Below are positions 18,379 through 26,023 of a stretch of 64,000 nucleotides of DNA, in pieces. Position 1 is the stretch's first letter; every line of letters begins with the position of its first letter. The stretch comes from Microbacterium sp. RU1D (GTDB lineage: Bacteria; Actinomycetota; Actinomycetes; Actinomycetales; Microbacteriaceae). The notes below the pieces were generated by a model. The model saw only the letters and a list, made by a program, of their open reading frames with translations, searched no databases and was not told the DNA's origin. Position numbers and translations under genes: made by a program. The stretch lies in the NCBI RefSeq assembly GCF_900156435.1, contig NZ_FTPQ01000001.1, positions 1,488,001 to 1,552,000 of the forward strand, read 5' to 3'.

Positions 18379-19203
18379 ATGGGTCTTCAGATCGCAACCA
18401 ACGTCGGTGCTCTCAACGCGTACCGCAACCTGTCGGCCAACCAGGCCGACGTCTCGAAGTCGCTCGAGAAGCTCTCGAGCGGTCTGCGCATCAACCGGGC
18501 CGCGGACGACGCCGCCGGTCTCGCCATCTCCGAGGGCCTGCGCTCGCAGGTCAACGGCCTCAACGTCGCCGCGCGCAACGCCCAGGACGGCATCTCGGTC
18601 ATCCAGACCGCGGAAGGCGCCCTGACCGAGGTGCACTCGATCCTGCAGCGCGTGCGCGACCTCGCGGTGCAGGCGGGCAACGACTCGAACAACGCCGACT
18701 CGCGTACCGCCATCAAGACCGAGCTCGACACGCTGGGCGACGAGCTCACCCGCGTCGCGGAGAGCACGAACTTCAACGGCATCAAGCTGCTCTCGGGCGG
18801 CGACACCCTGACGTTCCAGGTCGGCGCCGGCTCCACGGCGGCCGAGGACCAGATCGCGGTCGCGCTGACCGACTTCTCGGGCCTCGGCGCGACGGTCAAG
18901 GCCCTCGACGTCGACAGCGCCGCCAACGCGCTGACCTCGATCGCCGCGATCGACGCCGAGATCGTGAACGTCTCGACCGCCCGCTCGGGCTACGGTGCCG
19001 TGCAGAACCGCTTCGAGTCGACCATCAACTCGCTGCAGGTCTCGGCCGAGAACCTCTCCGCCGCCAAGAGCCGCATCGTCGACACCGACATGGCATCCGA
19101 GATGGTCAAGTACACCGCCTCGAACATCCTCCAGCAGGCCGGTACCGCCATGCTCGCGCAGGCGAACCAGTCGGGCCAGGGCGTTCTCCAGCTCCTGCGC
19201 TGA
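18379..19203 (+). CDS. fliC: Flagellin
   Basis: A 274-residue short flagellin: conserved N-terminal D0/D1 (MGLQIATNVGALNAYRN, then SSGLRINRAADDAAGL) and C-terminal D1/D0 (NLSAAKSRIVDTDMASEM, ending NILQQAGTAMLAQANQ and QLLR). The central region of about 60 residues is minimal, so D2/D3 surface domains are absent. It forms the filament and is exported through the FlhA/FlhB gate, with FliS as its likely chaperone and FliW as a likely binding partner through its C-terminal region. It has its own promoter and terminator, so it is a single-gene unit suited to high expression. Confidence 0.96.
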   Translation: MGLQIATNVGALNAYRNLSANQADVSKSLEKLSSGLRINRAADDAAGLAISEGLRSQVNGLNVAARNAQDGISVIQTAEGALTEVHSILQRVRDLAVQAGNDSNNADSRTAIKTELDTLGDELTRVAESTNFNGIKLLSGGDTLTFQVGAGSTAAEDQIAVALTDFSGLGATVKALDVDSAANALTSIAAIDAEIVNVSTARSGYGAVQNRFESTINSLQVSAENLSAAKSRIVDTDMASEMVKYTASNILQQAGTAMLAQANQSGQGVLQLLR

Positions 19204-19226
19204 GTCGCAGCGCTGATGGCCACGGG

Positions 19227-19258
19227 CGCCCGGGCGGGGGAGACCTCCCGCCCGGGCG
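19227..19258 (+). terminator. Rho-independent-type terminator of fliC
   Basis: CGCCCGGGCGGG (19227-19238) pairs perfectly with 19247-19258 across an 8-base loop and is followed by TCTTGG. The 12-bp all-GC stem directly after the flagellin stop should end most transcripts and isolate fliC from fliD. Confidence 0.75.
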
Positions 19259-19305
19259 TCTTGGCATAACCCCCCACGACCTCGACGGAAGAGAGACGCA
19301 GGATC

Positions 19306-20670
19306 ATGCAGATCGACGGCATCGCCTCGGGACTGAAGACCGCCGAGCTCATCGACGCCCTCATCAACGTCGCGGCGATCCCGAAGACGCTCGTGGCGAA
19401 TCGCATCACCGACCGCAACAGCGTCATCTCCAACCTGCAGTCGCTCAACACCGCGCTGCAGGCCCTCACCGACAAGGCCAAGGCTGCGGCATCCTCCACC
19501 TCCCTCGCCCGGTACACCGCGACGAGCTCGGCGGAGGCCGTCACCGTCGTCGCGGGGGAGACGGCGCGGGCGTTCTCGACCGACGTCGTCGTCGACACGC
19601 TCGCGCGCGCGCACGCGGTGGTCACGGCCGCGGGCGGCGACTCGGCGTTCGGGGGGACGTTCTCGCTGGTCGCCGCCGACGGCAGCGTCACCGAGCTCGC
19701 GCCGGGAGGCGGATCGGCCGCGCAGCTCGCCGCGGCGATCAACGCCGCGAAGGCCGGGGTGACCGCCACGGTCGTGCCCGGTGGACGCGACGCGCAGGGC
19801 GCGGCGCTCTCGCGCATCCAGATCACCTCGACCCGGACCGGTGCGGAGGGCGTTTTCAGCCTGCAGCGGGGCACCGCGGCCGAGGTCGCGGCATCCACCT
19901 CGATCGACGTCTCCACCGAACCGGGCGCCGCCGTGCTCGCGCAAGGGACGGATGCCGTCATCCGGCTGTTCGCCGGGACGGCCGCCGAGCAGGTGGTGAC
20001 GAGCGCGTCGAACACCTTCACCGACGTCGGAGAGGGCATCGACATCACGGTGAGCAAGGTCTCGGCCGACCCGGTCACCGTGACCGTGACGCCCGATGCG
20101 AAGGCGCAGTCGGATGCCGCCGCGGCCTTCGTGAAGGAGATCGCGACGCTGCTGACCCGGATCGACAACGGCTCGAAGGCGACGGTCGCCGAACCCGGCA
20201 AGACGACGACGCTCGGGGTCTTCACCGGGGACAGCACCGTGCGGTCGCTGCGCGCGGCCCTCGCCTCGGCCGTTCAGAGCCCGGTCGACGGGGTCTCGCC
20301 CTCGAGCATCGGCATCAGCATCGACAAGGCCGGGGCGCTCTCGTTCGACGCGGACCGGTTCGCGGAGGCGATGGCCGACGACCCGGAGGCCGTGCAAGCG
20401 GCCTTCGCCGCGGTCTCGGCGCGCGTGCAGGCCACCACGACGCAGTACTCCGACAAGTACGACGGTCTCGTCACCCAGCGCATCACGGGCCAGCAGAGCG
20501 AGGTCAAGACGCTCGAGAAGCAGGTCGAGCGCATGGACCTGCGCCTCGACATGCGGCGGGCCACCCTCGAGCGCACCTACGCCGCGATGGAGGTGCGCCT
20601 GTCGGGCCTGCAGTCGCGGTCGGACTGGCTCACCTCGCAGCTGTCGGCGATGACGCCGTCGTCGAAGTAG
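19306..20670 (+). CDS. fliD: Flagellar filament cap / hook-associated protein 2
   Basis: A 454-residue FliD. The N-terminal IDGIASGLKTAELIDALI and the C-terminal coiled region (VTQRITGQQSEVKTLEKQV and the following ALERTYAAMEVRLSGLQS-like end) are the two conserved FliD domains. FliD forms the cap under which flagellin folds. The start follows AGGAT. It heads a small run with fliS and the 91-residue gene; no copy of the flagellar promoter is seen in the 100 bases upstream, so expression may come from fliC read-through or an unrecognised promoter. Confidence 0.93.
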   Translation: MQIDGIASGLKTAELIDALINVAAIPKTLVANRITDRNSVISNLQSLNTALQALTDKAKAAASSTSLARYTATSSAEAVTVVAGETARAFSTDVVVDTLARAHAVVTAAGGDSAFGGTFSLVAADGSVTELAPGGGSAAQLAAAINAAKAGVTATVVPGGRDAQGAALSRIQITSTRTGAEGVFSLQRGTAAEVAASTSIDVSTEPGAAVLAQGTDAVIRLFAGTAAEQVVTSASNTFTDVGEGIDITVSKVSADPVTVTVTPDAKAQSDAAAAFVKEIATLLTRIDNGSKATVAEPGKTTTLGVFTGDSTVRSLRAALASAVQSPVDGVSPSSIGISIDKAGALSFDADRFAEAMADDPEAVQAAFAAVSARVQATTTQYSDKYDGLVTQRITGQQSEVKTLEKQVERMDLRLDMRRATLERTYAAMEVRLSGLQSRSDWLTSQLSAMTPSSK

Positions 20671-20704
20671 TCAGCATCCCGTCCCTCGAGAAGGAGAACG
20701 CCTC

Positions 20705-21088
20705 ATGCCCACCGCCCTCGAACGCGCCAAGCAGGAGTACCTGGAGCAGCAGGTGAACGCCGCGACGCCGGAGCGCCTCGTGACCATGCTGTACGACCGG
20801 CTGCTGGTCGACGTCGAGCGCGCCGCCGCGGCGCAGGCCGGGGGAGACATGGCCTCCGCCGGCACCTACCTCACGCACGCGCAGGCGATCGTCGCCGAGC
20901 TCAGCGGATCGCTCGAGAACACCTGGGACGGCGCGGACGGGCTGCGGGCGCTGTACACCTACATCACCGGGCGCCTGATCGTCGCCAACGTCGCGCACGA
21001 CGCCGACGCGACCCGCGAGTGCCGCGACCTCATCGCCCCGCTCCGCGACGCCTGGCACGCCGCGGCCGACGCCGTCTCGACCGTCTGA
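20705..21088 (+). CDS. fliS: Flagellin export chaperone
   Basis: A 127-residue helical protein with the FliS signature: ATPERLVTMLYDRLLVDVERA near residues 20-40, and YTYITGRLIVANVAHDAD in the third helix. FliS binds the disordered C-terminus of flagellin and keeps it export-competent. It follows fliD by 34 bp with a good AGGAG before the ATG, the usual fliD-fliS order. Confidence 0.93.
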   Translation: MPTALERAKQEYLEQQVNAATPERLVTMLYDRLLVDVERAAAAQAGGDMASAGTYLTHAQAIVAELSGSLENTWDGADGLRALYTYITGRLIVANVAHDADATRECRDLIAPLRDAWHAAADAVSTV

Positions 21089-21093
21089 CACCC

Positions 21094-21369
21094 GTGACGA
21101 CGAACCTCGCGGCGTGGAACCGGCTGCTCGACGCGTTCGAACGCTCGCTCGACGCTGCCGACGACCCCGCCGACGGCCCCGTCGAGGAGCCGCCCGGGCC
21201 GCCGCCGCCCGAGGTCGTCGAGCGCGTGCGACTCGTGCTGGAGCGCCAGCGCGCCAGCATCAGCGGTCTCATGGCCGCGCGCGAGAACGTCGCCCGCGAA
21301 CTCGCCGCGATCCGGCGGATCCCCTCGGTCCACCCGGACGCCCCGGTGTATCTCGACGTCGAGGGGTGA
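21094..21369 (+). CDS. Small protein in the FliT position
   Basis: A 91-residue protein starting with GTG five bases after the fliS stop. It has an N-terminal helix (LAAWNRLLDAFERSLDAA), a proline-rich linker (VEEPPGPPPPE) and a C-terminal helix (VERVRLVLERQRASISGLMAARENVARE in two segments). The genes fliD-fliS are commonly followed by fliT, a small helical chaperone of FliD, and this protein has the size and helix content for it. Sequence similarity alone does not prove it. The next start is over 100 bases away behind a new promoter. Confidence 0.6.
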   Translation: MTTNLAAWNRLLDAFERSLDAADDPADGPVEEPPGPPPPEVVERVRLVLERQRASISGLMAARENVARELAAIRRIPSVHPDAPVYLDVEG

Positions 21370-21374
21370 TCCCC

Positions 21375-21405
21375 GGTTACGCCGACGCCGCCGCGTCGCG
21401 ATAGT
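21375..21405 (+). promoter_or_regulatory. Flagellar-sigma-type promoter of the flgB operon
   Basis: GGTTAC (21375-21380), 14 bases, GTCGCGATAGT (21395-21405). It is identical in both blocks to the fliH, flbD, fliP and flgN copies. The predicted start is near 21412. Confidence 0.75.
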
Positions 21406-21412
21406 CGCGGGG

Positions 21413-21450
21413 GAGCACGGATCGCTCGACCACACAGCCACGGATCGGCT
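21413..21450 (+). promoter_or_regulatory. Twin GGA-loop hairpins in the flgB leader (candidate CsrA sites)
   Basis: Hairpin 1 is GAGC-ACGGATC-GCTC (21413-21427) and hairpin 2 is AGCC-ACGGATC-GGCT (21436-21450). The GGA triplets are 23 bases apart. Hairpin 1 starts about where transcription should begin, and hairpin 2 ends 23 bases before the flgB GTG. The same pair, with compensating stem changes, is found before fliH and fliP. Confidence 0.7.
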
Positions 21451-21473
21451 CGCCCCTTCGACCGGAGTGCCGC

Positions 21474-21821
21474 GTGCTCGATTCCGTCACCTCAACCGCC
21501 CTGTCCAGCGCGCTGGACGGCCTCGCTCTGCGCCAGCGCTCGATCGCGGAGAACATCGCCAACGTCAACACCCCCGACTACCAGGCCAAGCGCGTGCTGT
21601 TCGAGGAGCGCCTGCGCAGCGCCGTCGAAAGCGGAGCGGGCACGGTCGCACCGACGGTGGAGCGCTCGCTCGAGCCCACCCGGCGCAACGGCAACAACGT
21701 CAACCTCGACACCGAGACGCTGTCGAACATCGACACGGTGCTGCGCTACCAGTTCGCGGCCCAGGCGTTGAGCGGTCAGGCGGCATCCATCACCAAGGCG
21801 ATCGGGCAGGCCTCGGCATGA
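21474..21821 (+). CDS. flgB: Flagellar basal-body rod protein FlgB
   Basis: A 115-residue rod protein. LDGLALRQRSIAENIANVNT is the flagellar rod-family signature and QFAAQALSGQAASITKAI the C-terminal helix. FlgB forms part of the proximal rod. The GTG at 21474 has GGAG six bases upstream. The stop overlaps the flgC start (ATGA). It is the first gene of flgB-flgC-fliE-fliF-fliG, read from a flagellar promoter through the twin-hairpin leader. Confidence 0.94.
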   Translation: MLDSVTSTALSSALDGLALRQRSIAENIANVNTPDYQAKRVLFEERLRSAVESGAGTVAPTVERSLEPTRRNGNNVNLDTETLSNIDTVLRYQFAAQALSGQAASITKAIGQASA

Positions 21822-22210
21822 CCTTCGACACCATCGGCATCGCCGGCACCGGGCTGACCGCGCACCGCAAGTGGATGGACGCCCTGAGCGACAACATCGC
21901 CAACGTCAACACCGCCACCCCGGCGGGGCAGGACATGTTCCGCGAGAAGTACGTCACCGTGGCCGAGGGCACGCGCAGCCCGGGCGTCTACGTCACCGGC
22001 GTGCAGGAGTCGACGGCCGAGGGGCGCCTGGTCTACGAGCCCGAGCACCCGTACGCGAACGAGGACGGCTACGTGCAGTACCCCAACGTCGACCTCGGCG
22101 ACCAGATGAGCATGCTGATCCTCGCGCAGCGCGGCTACCAGGCGAACGCCGCGGTGGTCGATCGCGCGAAGACGACCTACGAGTCCGCGCTCCAGATCGG
22201 GCGGTCGTGA
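21818..22210 (+). CDS. flgC: Flagellar basal-body rod protein FlgC
   Basis: A 130-residue rod protein with the flg_bb_rod signature ALSDNIANVNTATPAG at about residues 22-37 and the C-terminal DLGDQMSMLILAQRGYQANAA-type helix that is shared with hook proteins. It forms the proximal rod together with FlgB. Overlaps at both ends show [13 protein letters not shown] coupling with flgB and fliE. Confidence 0.94.
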   Translation: MTFDTIGIAGTGLTAHRKWMDALSDNIANVNTATPAGQDMFREKYVTVAEGTRSPGVYVTGVQESTAEGRLVYEPEHPYANEDGYVQYPNVDLGDQMSMLILAQRGYQANAAVVDRAKTTYESALQIGRS

Positions 22211-22536
22211 TGAGCACCCCGATCGACCCCGTCGCGGCGTGGGGCGTGAGCCCACTCGCCTCTCTCAGCTTCGAGGCGACCCCCGCGCCGACGAGCGCGG
22301 GCGCCACCGCGGGGGCGCAACCGTTCGCCGCCTCGCTGACGGCGGCGGTCGAGAACCTGCAGCAGCTGCAGTCCACCTCGAACGAGCTCGCCGTGCAGGC
22401 TGTCACGGGCGACCTCGACGACATCCACCGGGCCACGCTGGCATCGTCGCGCGCGGGCGTGACCCTCGACCTGATGGTGGCGGTGCGCGATCGCGGCGTC
22501 GCTGCCTTCAACGACATCATGAGGATGCAGGCCTGA
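22210..22536 (+). CDS. fliE: Flagellar hook-basal body complex protein FliE
   Basis: A 108-residue protein that joins the MS ring to the rod. After an Ala/Pro-rich N-terminus of about 35 residues it shows the FliE pattern: FAASLTAAVENLQQLQ, VTGDLDDIHRATLASS, and a C-terminal MVAVRDRGVAAFNDIMRMQ. The ATG at 22210 overlaps the flgC stop, and a GTG one codon earlier is an alternative. Only one base separates its stop from fliF. Confidence 0.92.
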   Translation: MSTPIDPVAAWGVSPLASLSFEATPAPTSAGATAGAQPFAASLTAAVENLQQLQSTSNELAVQAVTGDLDDIHRATLASSRAGVTLDLMVAVRDRGVAAFNDIMRMQA

Positions 22537-22537
22537 C

Positions 22538-24175
22538 ATGCCCCCGTTCCTTGCGACGACCATCGGTCGCGCGAAGCAGATCGCGGGCGGCTTCACGGTC
22601 GCGCAGCGCACCATCGCCGTCATCGGCGCCGCCCTGCTGGTGATGGGCGTCATCGCCCTGGGCACGTGGCTGTCGAAGCCGCAGATGAGCCCGCTGTTCA
22701 CGGGGCTGAGCGCGACCGACGCGTCGGCGGTGGTCGAGCAGCTCAAGTCGGCGGGCGTGCCCTACGAGCTCACCGAGGGCGGGGCGACCATCCTCGTCCC
22801 CGACGAGCAGGTCTACCCGCAGCGGCTCACCGCGGCGGCGGCGGGGCTGCCCAGCGACACCAGCGGCGGGTACACGCTGCTGGACAAGATGGGCGTGACC
22901 GCGAGCGAATTCCAACAGTCCGTGACCTACAAGCGCGCCATCGAGGGGGAGCTCGCCCGTACGATCGGCGCGATGTCGGGGGTCACCGCCGCATCCGTGC
23001 AACTGGCCATCCCGGAGCAGAGCGTGTTCGTCGCCGAGGAGCGGCATCCCACCGCCTCGGTCTTCGTCAAGACGCAGGGCGGGGGATCGCTCGCCGACGA
23101 CCAGGTGGCGGCGATCGTGCACCTCACCAGCGCCTCGATCCCGGGGATGACGCCCGAGGACGTCGCGGTCACCGACCAGTCGGGCAAGGTGCTCGCCGCC
23201 GTGGGGACCGGACTCACCGGGTCGGCGAACACGCAGGCCACCGAATACGAGGCCAAGGTCGCCTCGACGGTGACGAAGATGCTCGAGACCATCGTCGGTC
23301 CGGGCAACGCCACCGTGAGCGTTGCCGCGGACGTCGCGAACTCGACCTCGGAGCGGATGGACGAGACCTACACCGCGCCGGAGGGCGACGTGATGTCGAA
23401 CGAGCAGACGAAGACAGAGACCTACACGGGCGGTCAGGGGACCGGAACGGGCGTCCTGGGCCCCGACAACATCGCGGTGCCGAACGCGGCGGGCGGCGGC
23501 AACTACGAGGCCGAGGAGTCCACGCGGAACAACGCGGTCAACAAGACCACAGAGAAGACCATGACCCCGGCCGGCGAGGTCACCCGCCAGACGATCAGCG
23601 TCGCTCTGGACCGGGGCGCGGTGAACGGCGTGACCGCGGAGCAGGTGCAGGCGCTGGTGTCCACCGCGGCGGGGATCAACGCCCAGCGCGGCGACACCGT
23701 CACGGTCGAGATGGTGGAGTTCAGTCAGACCGGCGCCGCGGCGGCGCAAGCGGCCCTCGAGGCGGCCGAGGCCGAGAAGGCCGCGCAGATGCAGGCCGAC
23801 CTGCTGCGCGCGGCGATCATCGGCGGCTCGATCGTGCTCGCGGCCATCATCCTCGTCGTCGCCCTACTGGTGAGGCGCAGGATGAAGCGCCGCACCCTCT
23901 ACACGGATGAAGGGCCGATCGAATACTTCTCGACGATCACCGAGACCGAGGAGCAGAAGCTCAAGAGCCTCAAGGGCCTCGCCGACCCGATCCCGCTGCC
24001 CGCGGCCGCCCCGCCGACCAAGGTGCTCCCCACCCTCCTCGACATCGAGGAGGAACCCGAGGCCACACAGGTGCTCGTGGAGCAGCGCCGCCGTGACGTC
24101 GAGCACCTGGCCAAGAGCGACCCACAGAACGCCGCCAAGGCCCTCGCGAGCATGATGGACGAGGCGATGGCATGA
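22538..24175 (+). CDS. fliF: Flagellar MS-ring protein
   Basis: A 545-residue protein with two membrane helices at about residues 27-47 and 425-447 and a large periplasmic-equivalent part between them that holds the YscJ-type ring-building motifs (TDASAVVEQLKSAGVPYEL) and the beta-collar region rich in Thr and Asn. The C-terminal cytoplasmic tail (about 450-545) has the FliG-binding end VEHLAKSDPQNAAKALASMM. It forms the ring that houses the export gate. Its stop overlaps fliG. Confidence 0.95.
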   Translation: MPPFLATTIGRAKQIAGGFTVAQRTIAVIGAALLVMGVIALGTWLSKPQMSPLFTGLSATDASAVVEQLKSAGVPYELTEGGATILVPDEQVYPQRLTAAAAGLPSDTSGGYTLLDKMGVTASEFQQSVTYKRAIEGELARTIGAMSGVTAASVQLAIPEQSVFVAEERHPTASVFVKTQGGGSLADDQVAAIVHLTSASIPGMTPEDVAVTDQSGKVLAAVGTGLTGSANTQATEYEAKVASTVTKMLETIVGPGNATVSVAADVANSTSERMDETYTAPEGDVMSNEQTKTETYTGGQGTGTGVLGPDNIAVPNAAGGGNYEAEESTRNNAVNKTTEKTMTPAGEVTRQTISVALDRGAVNGVTAEQVQALVSTAAGINAQRGDTVTVEMVEFSQTGAAAAQAALEAAEAEKAAQMQADLLRAAIIGGSIVLAAIILVVALLVRRRMKRRTLYTDEGPIEYFSTITETEEQKLKSLKGLADPIPLPAAAPPTKVLPTLLDIEEEPEATQVLVEQRRRDVEHLAKSDPQNAAKALASMMDEAMA

Positions 24176-25266
24176 GCCTGCTGCAGACGCGGGTACCCGC
24201 GGAGGACGGCGCGCCCGTGGCCAGCCCCACGGCGGCCACCGAGGTGATGCCGGTCGCCCCCGCCGTCGCGGCGATGTCGGGGCTGCGCAAGGCAGCGATC
24301 GTCATGCTCAACATGGACCGAGACGTCAGCGCCGAAGTTCTCCGGCACCTCGGCGAAGCCCGGGCGGAACTGCTCGCGGCGGAACTGGCCCAGCTGGGGG
24401 GTGTCGACACGGCGGCGATCGCCGCAGCCCTCGCCGACTTCCGCCGCATCGCATCCGGGGGATCCGCCGTCAGCCGCGGGGGCCAGGAGTTCGCCACCGG
24501 GCTGCTCGAGACCGCGTTCGGCCGGGAGAAGGCGGTCGGCATGGTCGGTCGGGTGATGTCGCAGGGGGTCGTGTCGTTCGACTTCCTCAACAGCGCCGAC
24601 CCGACCCAGCTCGCGACGATCCTCGACGGCGAGATGCCCACGACGGTCGCCGTCGTGCTGGCGAACCTGCGCGCCGAGCGCGCCGCCGCGGTCCTCGCGG
24701 CGCTCCAGGACCCGCTGCGCACCGACGTCGCCCAGGCGATCGCGACCCTCGGCACCGCATCGCAGGAGGCGATCGCGGTCGTCGCCGAGTCGCTCCGCGC
24801 CCGCACCGGCATCTTCGGCATGCGCGAGGCGCACGAGGCGACCGGGGGCGTGCAACCCCTCGTCGACATCATCAACCGCTCCGACACCGTGCTCGAGAAG
24901 GCGCTCCTGGCCAGCCTCGAGGACCGCGACCACGACCTCGCCGAAGAGGTGCGCAGTCGCATGGTGACCTTCGCCGACATCTCCCGGCTCGAGGACCGCG
25001 ACGCCCAGCGCGTGCTCCGCGGCATCGACCTGCGCGTGCTCGCCCTGGCGCTGAAGGGCGCCGACGAGCAGGTCGGCGAGGTCATCCGGCGCAACATGAC
25101 CGAACGCAACCGGGAGAACCTCGCCGAGGAGGCGTCGGCGCTCGGGCCGGTGCGCATGCGGCAGGTCGACGAGGCGCGCGCCGAGGTGGTCCGCATCATC
25201 CGCGAGCTCGAGGCCGCCGAGGAGATCACGATCGCGCGCGAAGACGACGACGAGCTCATCGAGTGA
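24172..25266 (+). CDS. fliG: Flagellar motor switch protein FliG
   Basis: A 364-residue FliG with an N-terminal FliF-binding domain after an extension of about 30 residues, a middle armadillo-like domain (DFLNSADPTQLATIL and AAVLAALQDPLRTDVAQ), and the C-terminal torque-generating helix with alternating charges (VRSRMVTFADISRLEDRDAQ). This domain meets MotA. It is the last gene of the flgB operon; 28 bp after the stop a new flagellar promoter begins. Confidence 0.95.
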   Translation: MSLLQTRVPAEDGAPVASPTAATEVMPVAPAVAAMSGLRKAAIVMLNMDRDVSAEVLRHLGEARAELLAAELAQLGGVDTAAIAAALADFRRIASGGSAVSRGGQEFATGLLETAFGREKAVGMVGRVMSQGVVSFDFLNSADPTQLATILDGEMPTTVAVVLANLRAERAAAVLAALQDPLRTDVAQAIATLGTASQEAIAVVAESLRARTGIFGMREAHEATGGVQPLVDIINRSDTVLEKALLASLEDRDHDLAEEVRSRMVTFADISRLEDRDAQRVLRGIDLRVLALALKGADEQVGEVIRRNMTERNRENLAEEASALGPVRMRQVDEARAEVVRIIRELEAAEEITIAREDDDELIE

Positions 25267-25294
25267 GGATGCCAGTGCCCGCCGCCGCACCGTC

Positions 25295-25325
25295 GGTTAC
25301 GCAGGTGCGCGCGCGTCGCGATAGT
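25295..25325 (+). promoter_or_regulatory. Flagellar-sigma-type promoter of the fliH operon
   Basis: GGTTAC (25295-25300), 14 bases, GTCGCGATAGT (25315-25325). It starts 28 bases after the fliG stop and precedes the twin-hairpin leader. Confidence 0.75.
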
Positions 25326-25330
25326 CGGGC

Positions 25331-25370
25331 ACGAGCAGGGATCGCTCGTCGACGTGGCCACGGATCGGCT
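25331..25370 (+). promoter_or_regulatory. Twin GGA-loop hairpins in the fliH leader (candidate CsrA sites)
   Basis: Hairpin 1 is ACGAGC-AGGGATC-GCTCGT (25331-25349), with a 6-bp stem whose outer A-U pair replaces the G-C pair of the fliP copy. Hairpin 2 is GGCC-ACGGATC-GGCT (25356-25370) with one G-U pair. The GGA triplets are again 23 bases apart. Hairpin 2 ends 17 bases before the GTG of fliH. Confidence 0.72.
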
Positions 25371-25387
25371 TCCCCAGAACCCCCCGG

Positions 25388-26023
25388 GTGACCGCCGTGA
25401 CCGATGCAACCTTCACACCGCTGGTGCCGCCGCGCCTCGGCGGGAGCACGCCGGATGCCCGCGCGATCAGCGCGAAGGCGCGCGTGCGCGGATACGCCGA
25501 CGGATTCGCCGAGGGACGCCGGCGCGCCGAGGAGGAGCTCGCGCGCTCCCGCGCCGCGCTCGAGGCGCGCACCGCACAGCACGACGCCGCGACGCGCGAG
25601 GCGCTGCGCACGGCGCTCGCGGCGCTGGATGCGGTCCGCTCCGACCTGGACGGGCATCTCGCGAGACTGGTGGCCGCCGACGCCGAGCGGGTCGAGGAGC
25701 TGGCGATCGGTCTCGCCGAGGCGATCCTCGACGTGGAGCTCTCGGATGCCACTCGCTCGGCTGCGCACGCGGTGCGCCGCGCCGTGGCGGAGGCCCCCGT
25801 GTCGACGTGGGTGCGCGTGCACCTCTCCGATCGCGACGCGCGCACTCTCCGCGACGGCGCATCGCCGATCCTGACGGAGGCGGAGGTCGTCGTCTCGACG
25901 GACGTCGATGCGGGCGGGGCGGTCGTGGAGCTGGCGGACGCCCGCGTGGACGCGCGGATCTCGTCGGCCGTCGCCCGTGCCCGCGCGGCGCTGCGCGCCG
26001 ACGACGGGGGAGAGTCCGCATGA
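25388..26023 (+). CDS. fliH: Flagellar export apparatus stator FliH
   Basis: A 211-residue protein with the FliH layout: a short variable N-terminus, a glycine/alanine-spaced helix (GYADGFAEGRRRAEEELA, the GxxxG-type repeat region), a long coiled coil to about residue 110, and a C-terminal domain (WVRVHLSDRDARTL). It links the ATPase FliI to the switch ring. Two GTG codons (25388, 25397) could start it. Neither has a recognisable Shine-Dalgarno sequence (upstream bases are C-rich), so [11 protein letters not shown] may depend on the structured leader. The stop overlaps fliI. Confidence 0.88.
   Translation: MTAVTDATFTPLVPPRLGGSTPDARAISAKARVRGYADGFAEGRRRAEEELARSRAALEARTAQHDAATREALRTALAALDAVRSDLDGHLARLVAADAERVEELAIGLAEAILDVELSDATRSAAHAVRRAVAEAPVSTWVRVHLSDRDARTLRDGASPILTEAEVVVSTDVDAGGAVVELADARVDARISSAVARARAALRADDGGESA

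Noticed and set aside
18292..20397. Minus-strand open frame of 701 codons opposite fliC and fliD
   Set aside because: Shadow of the flagellin and cap genes, with composition typical of antisense frames in high-GC DNA.
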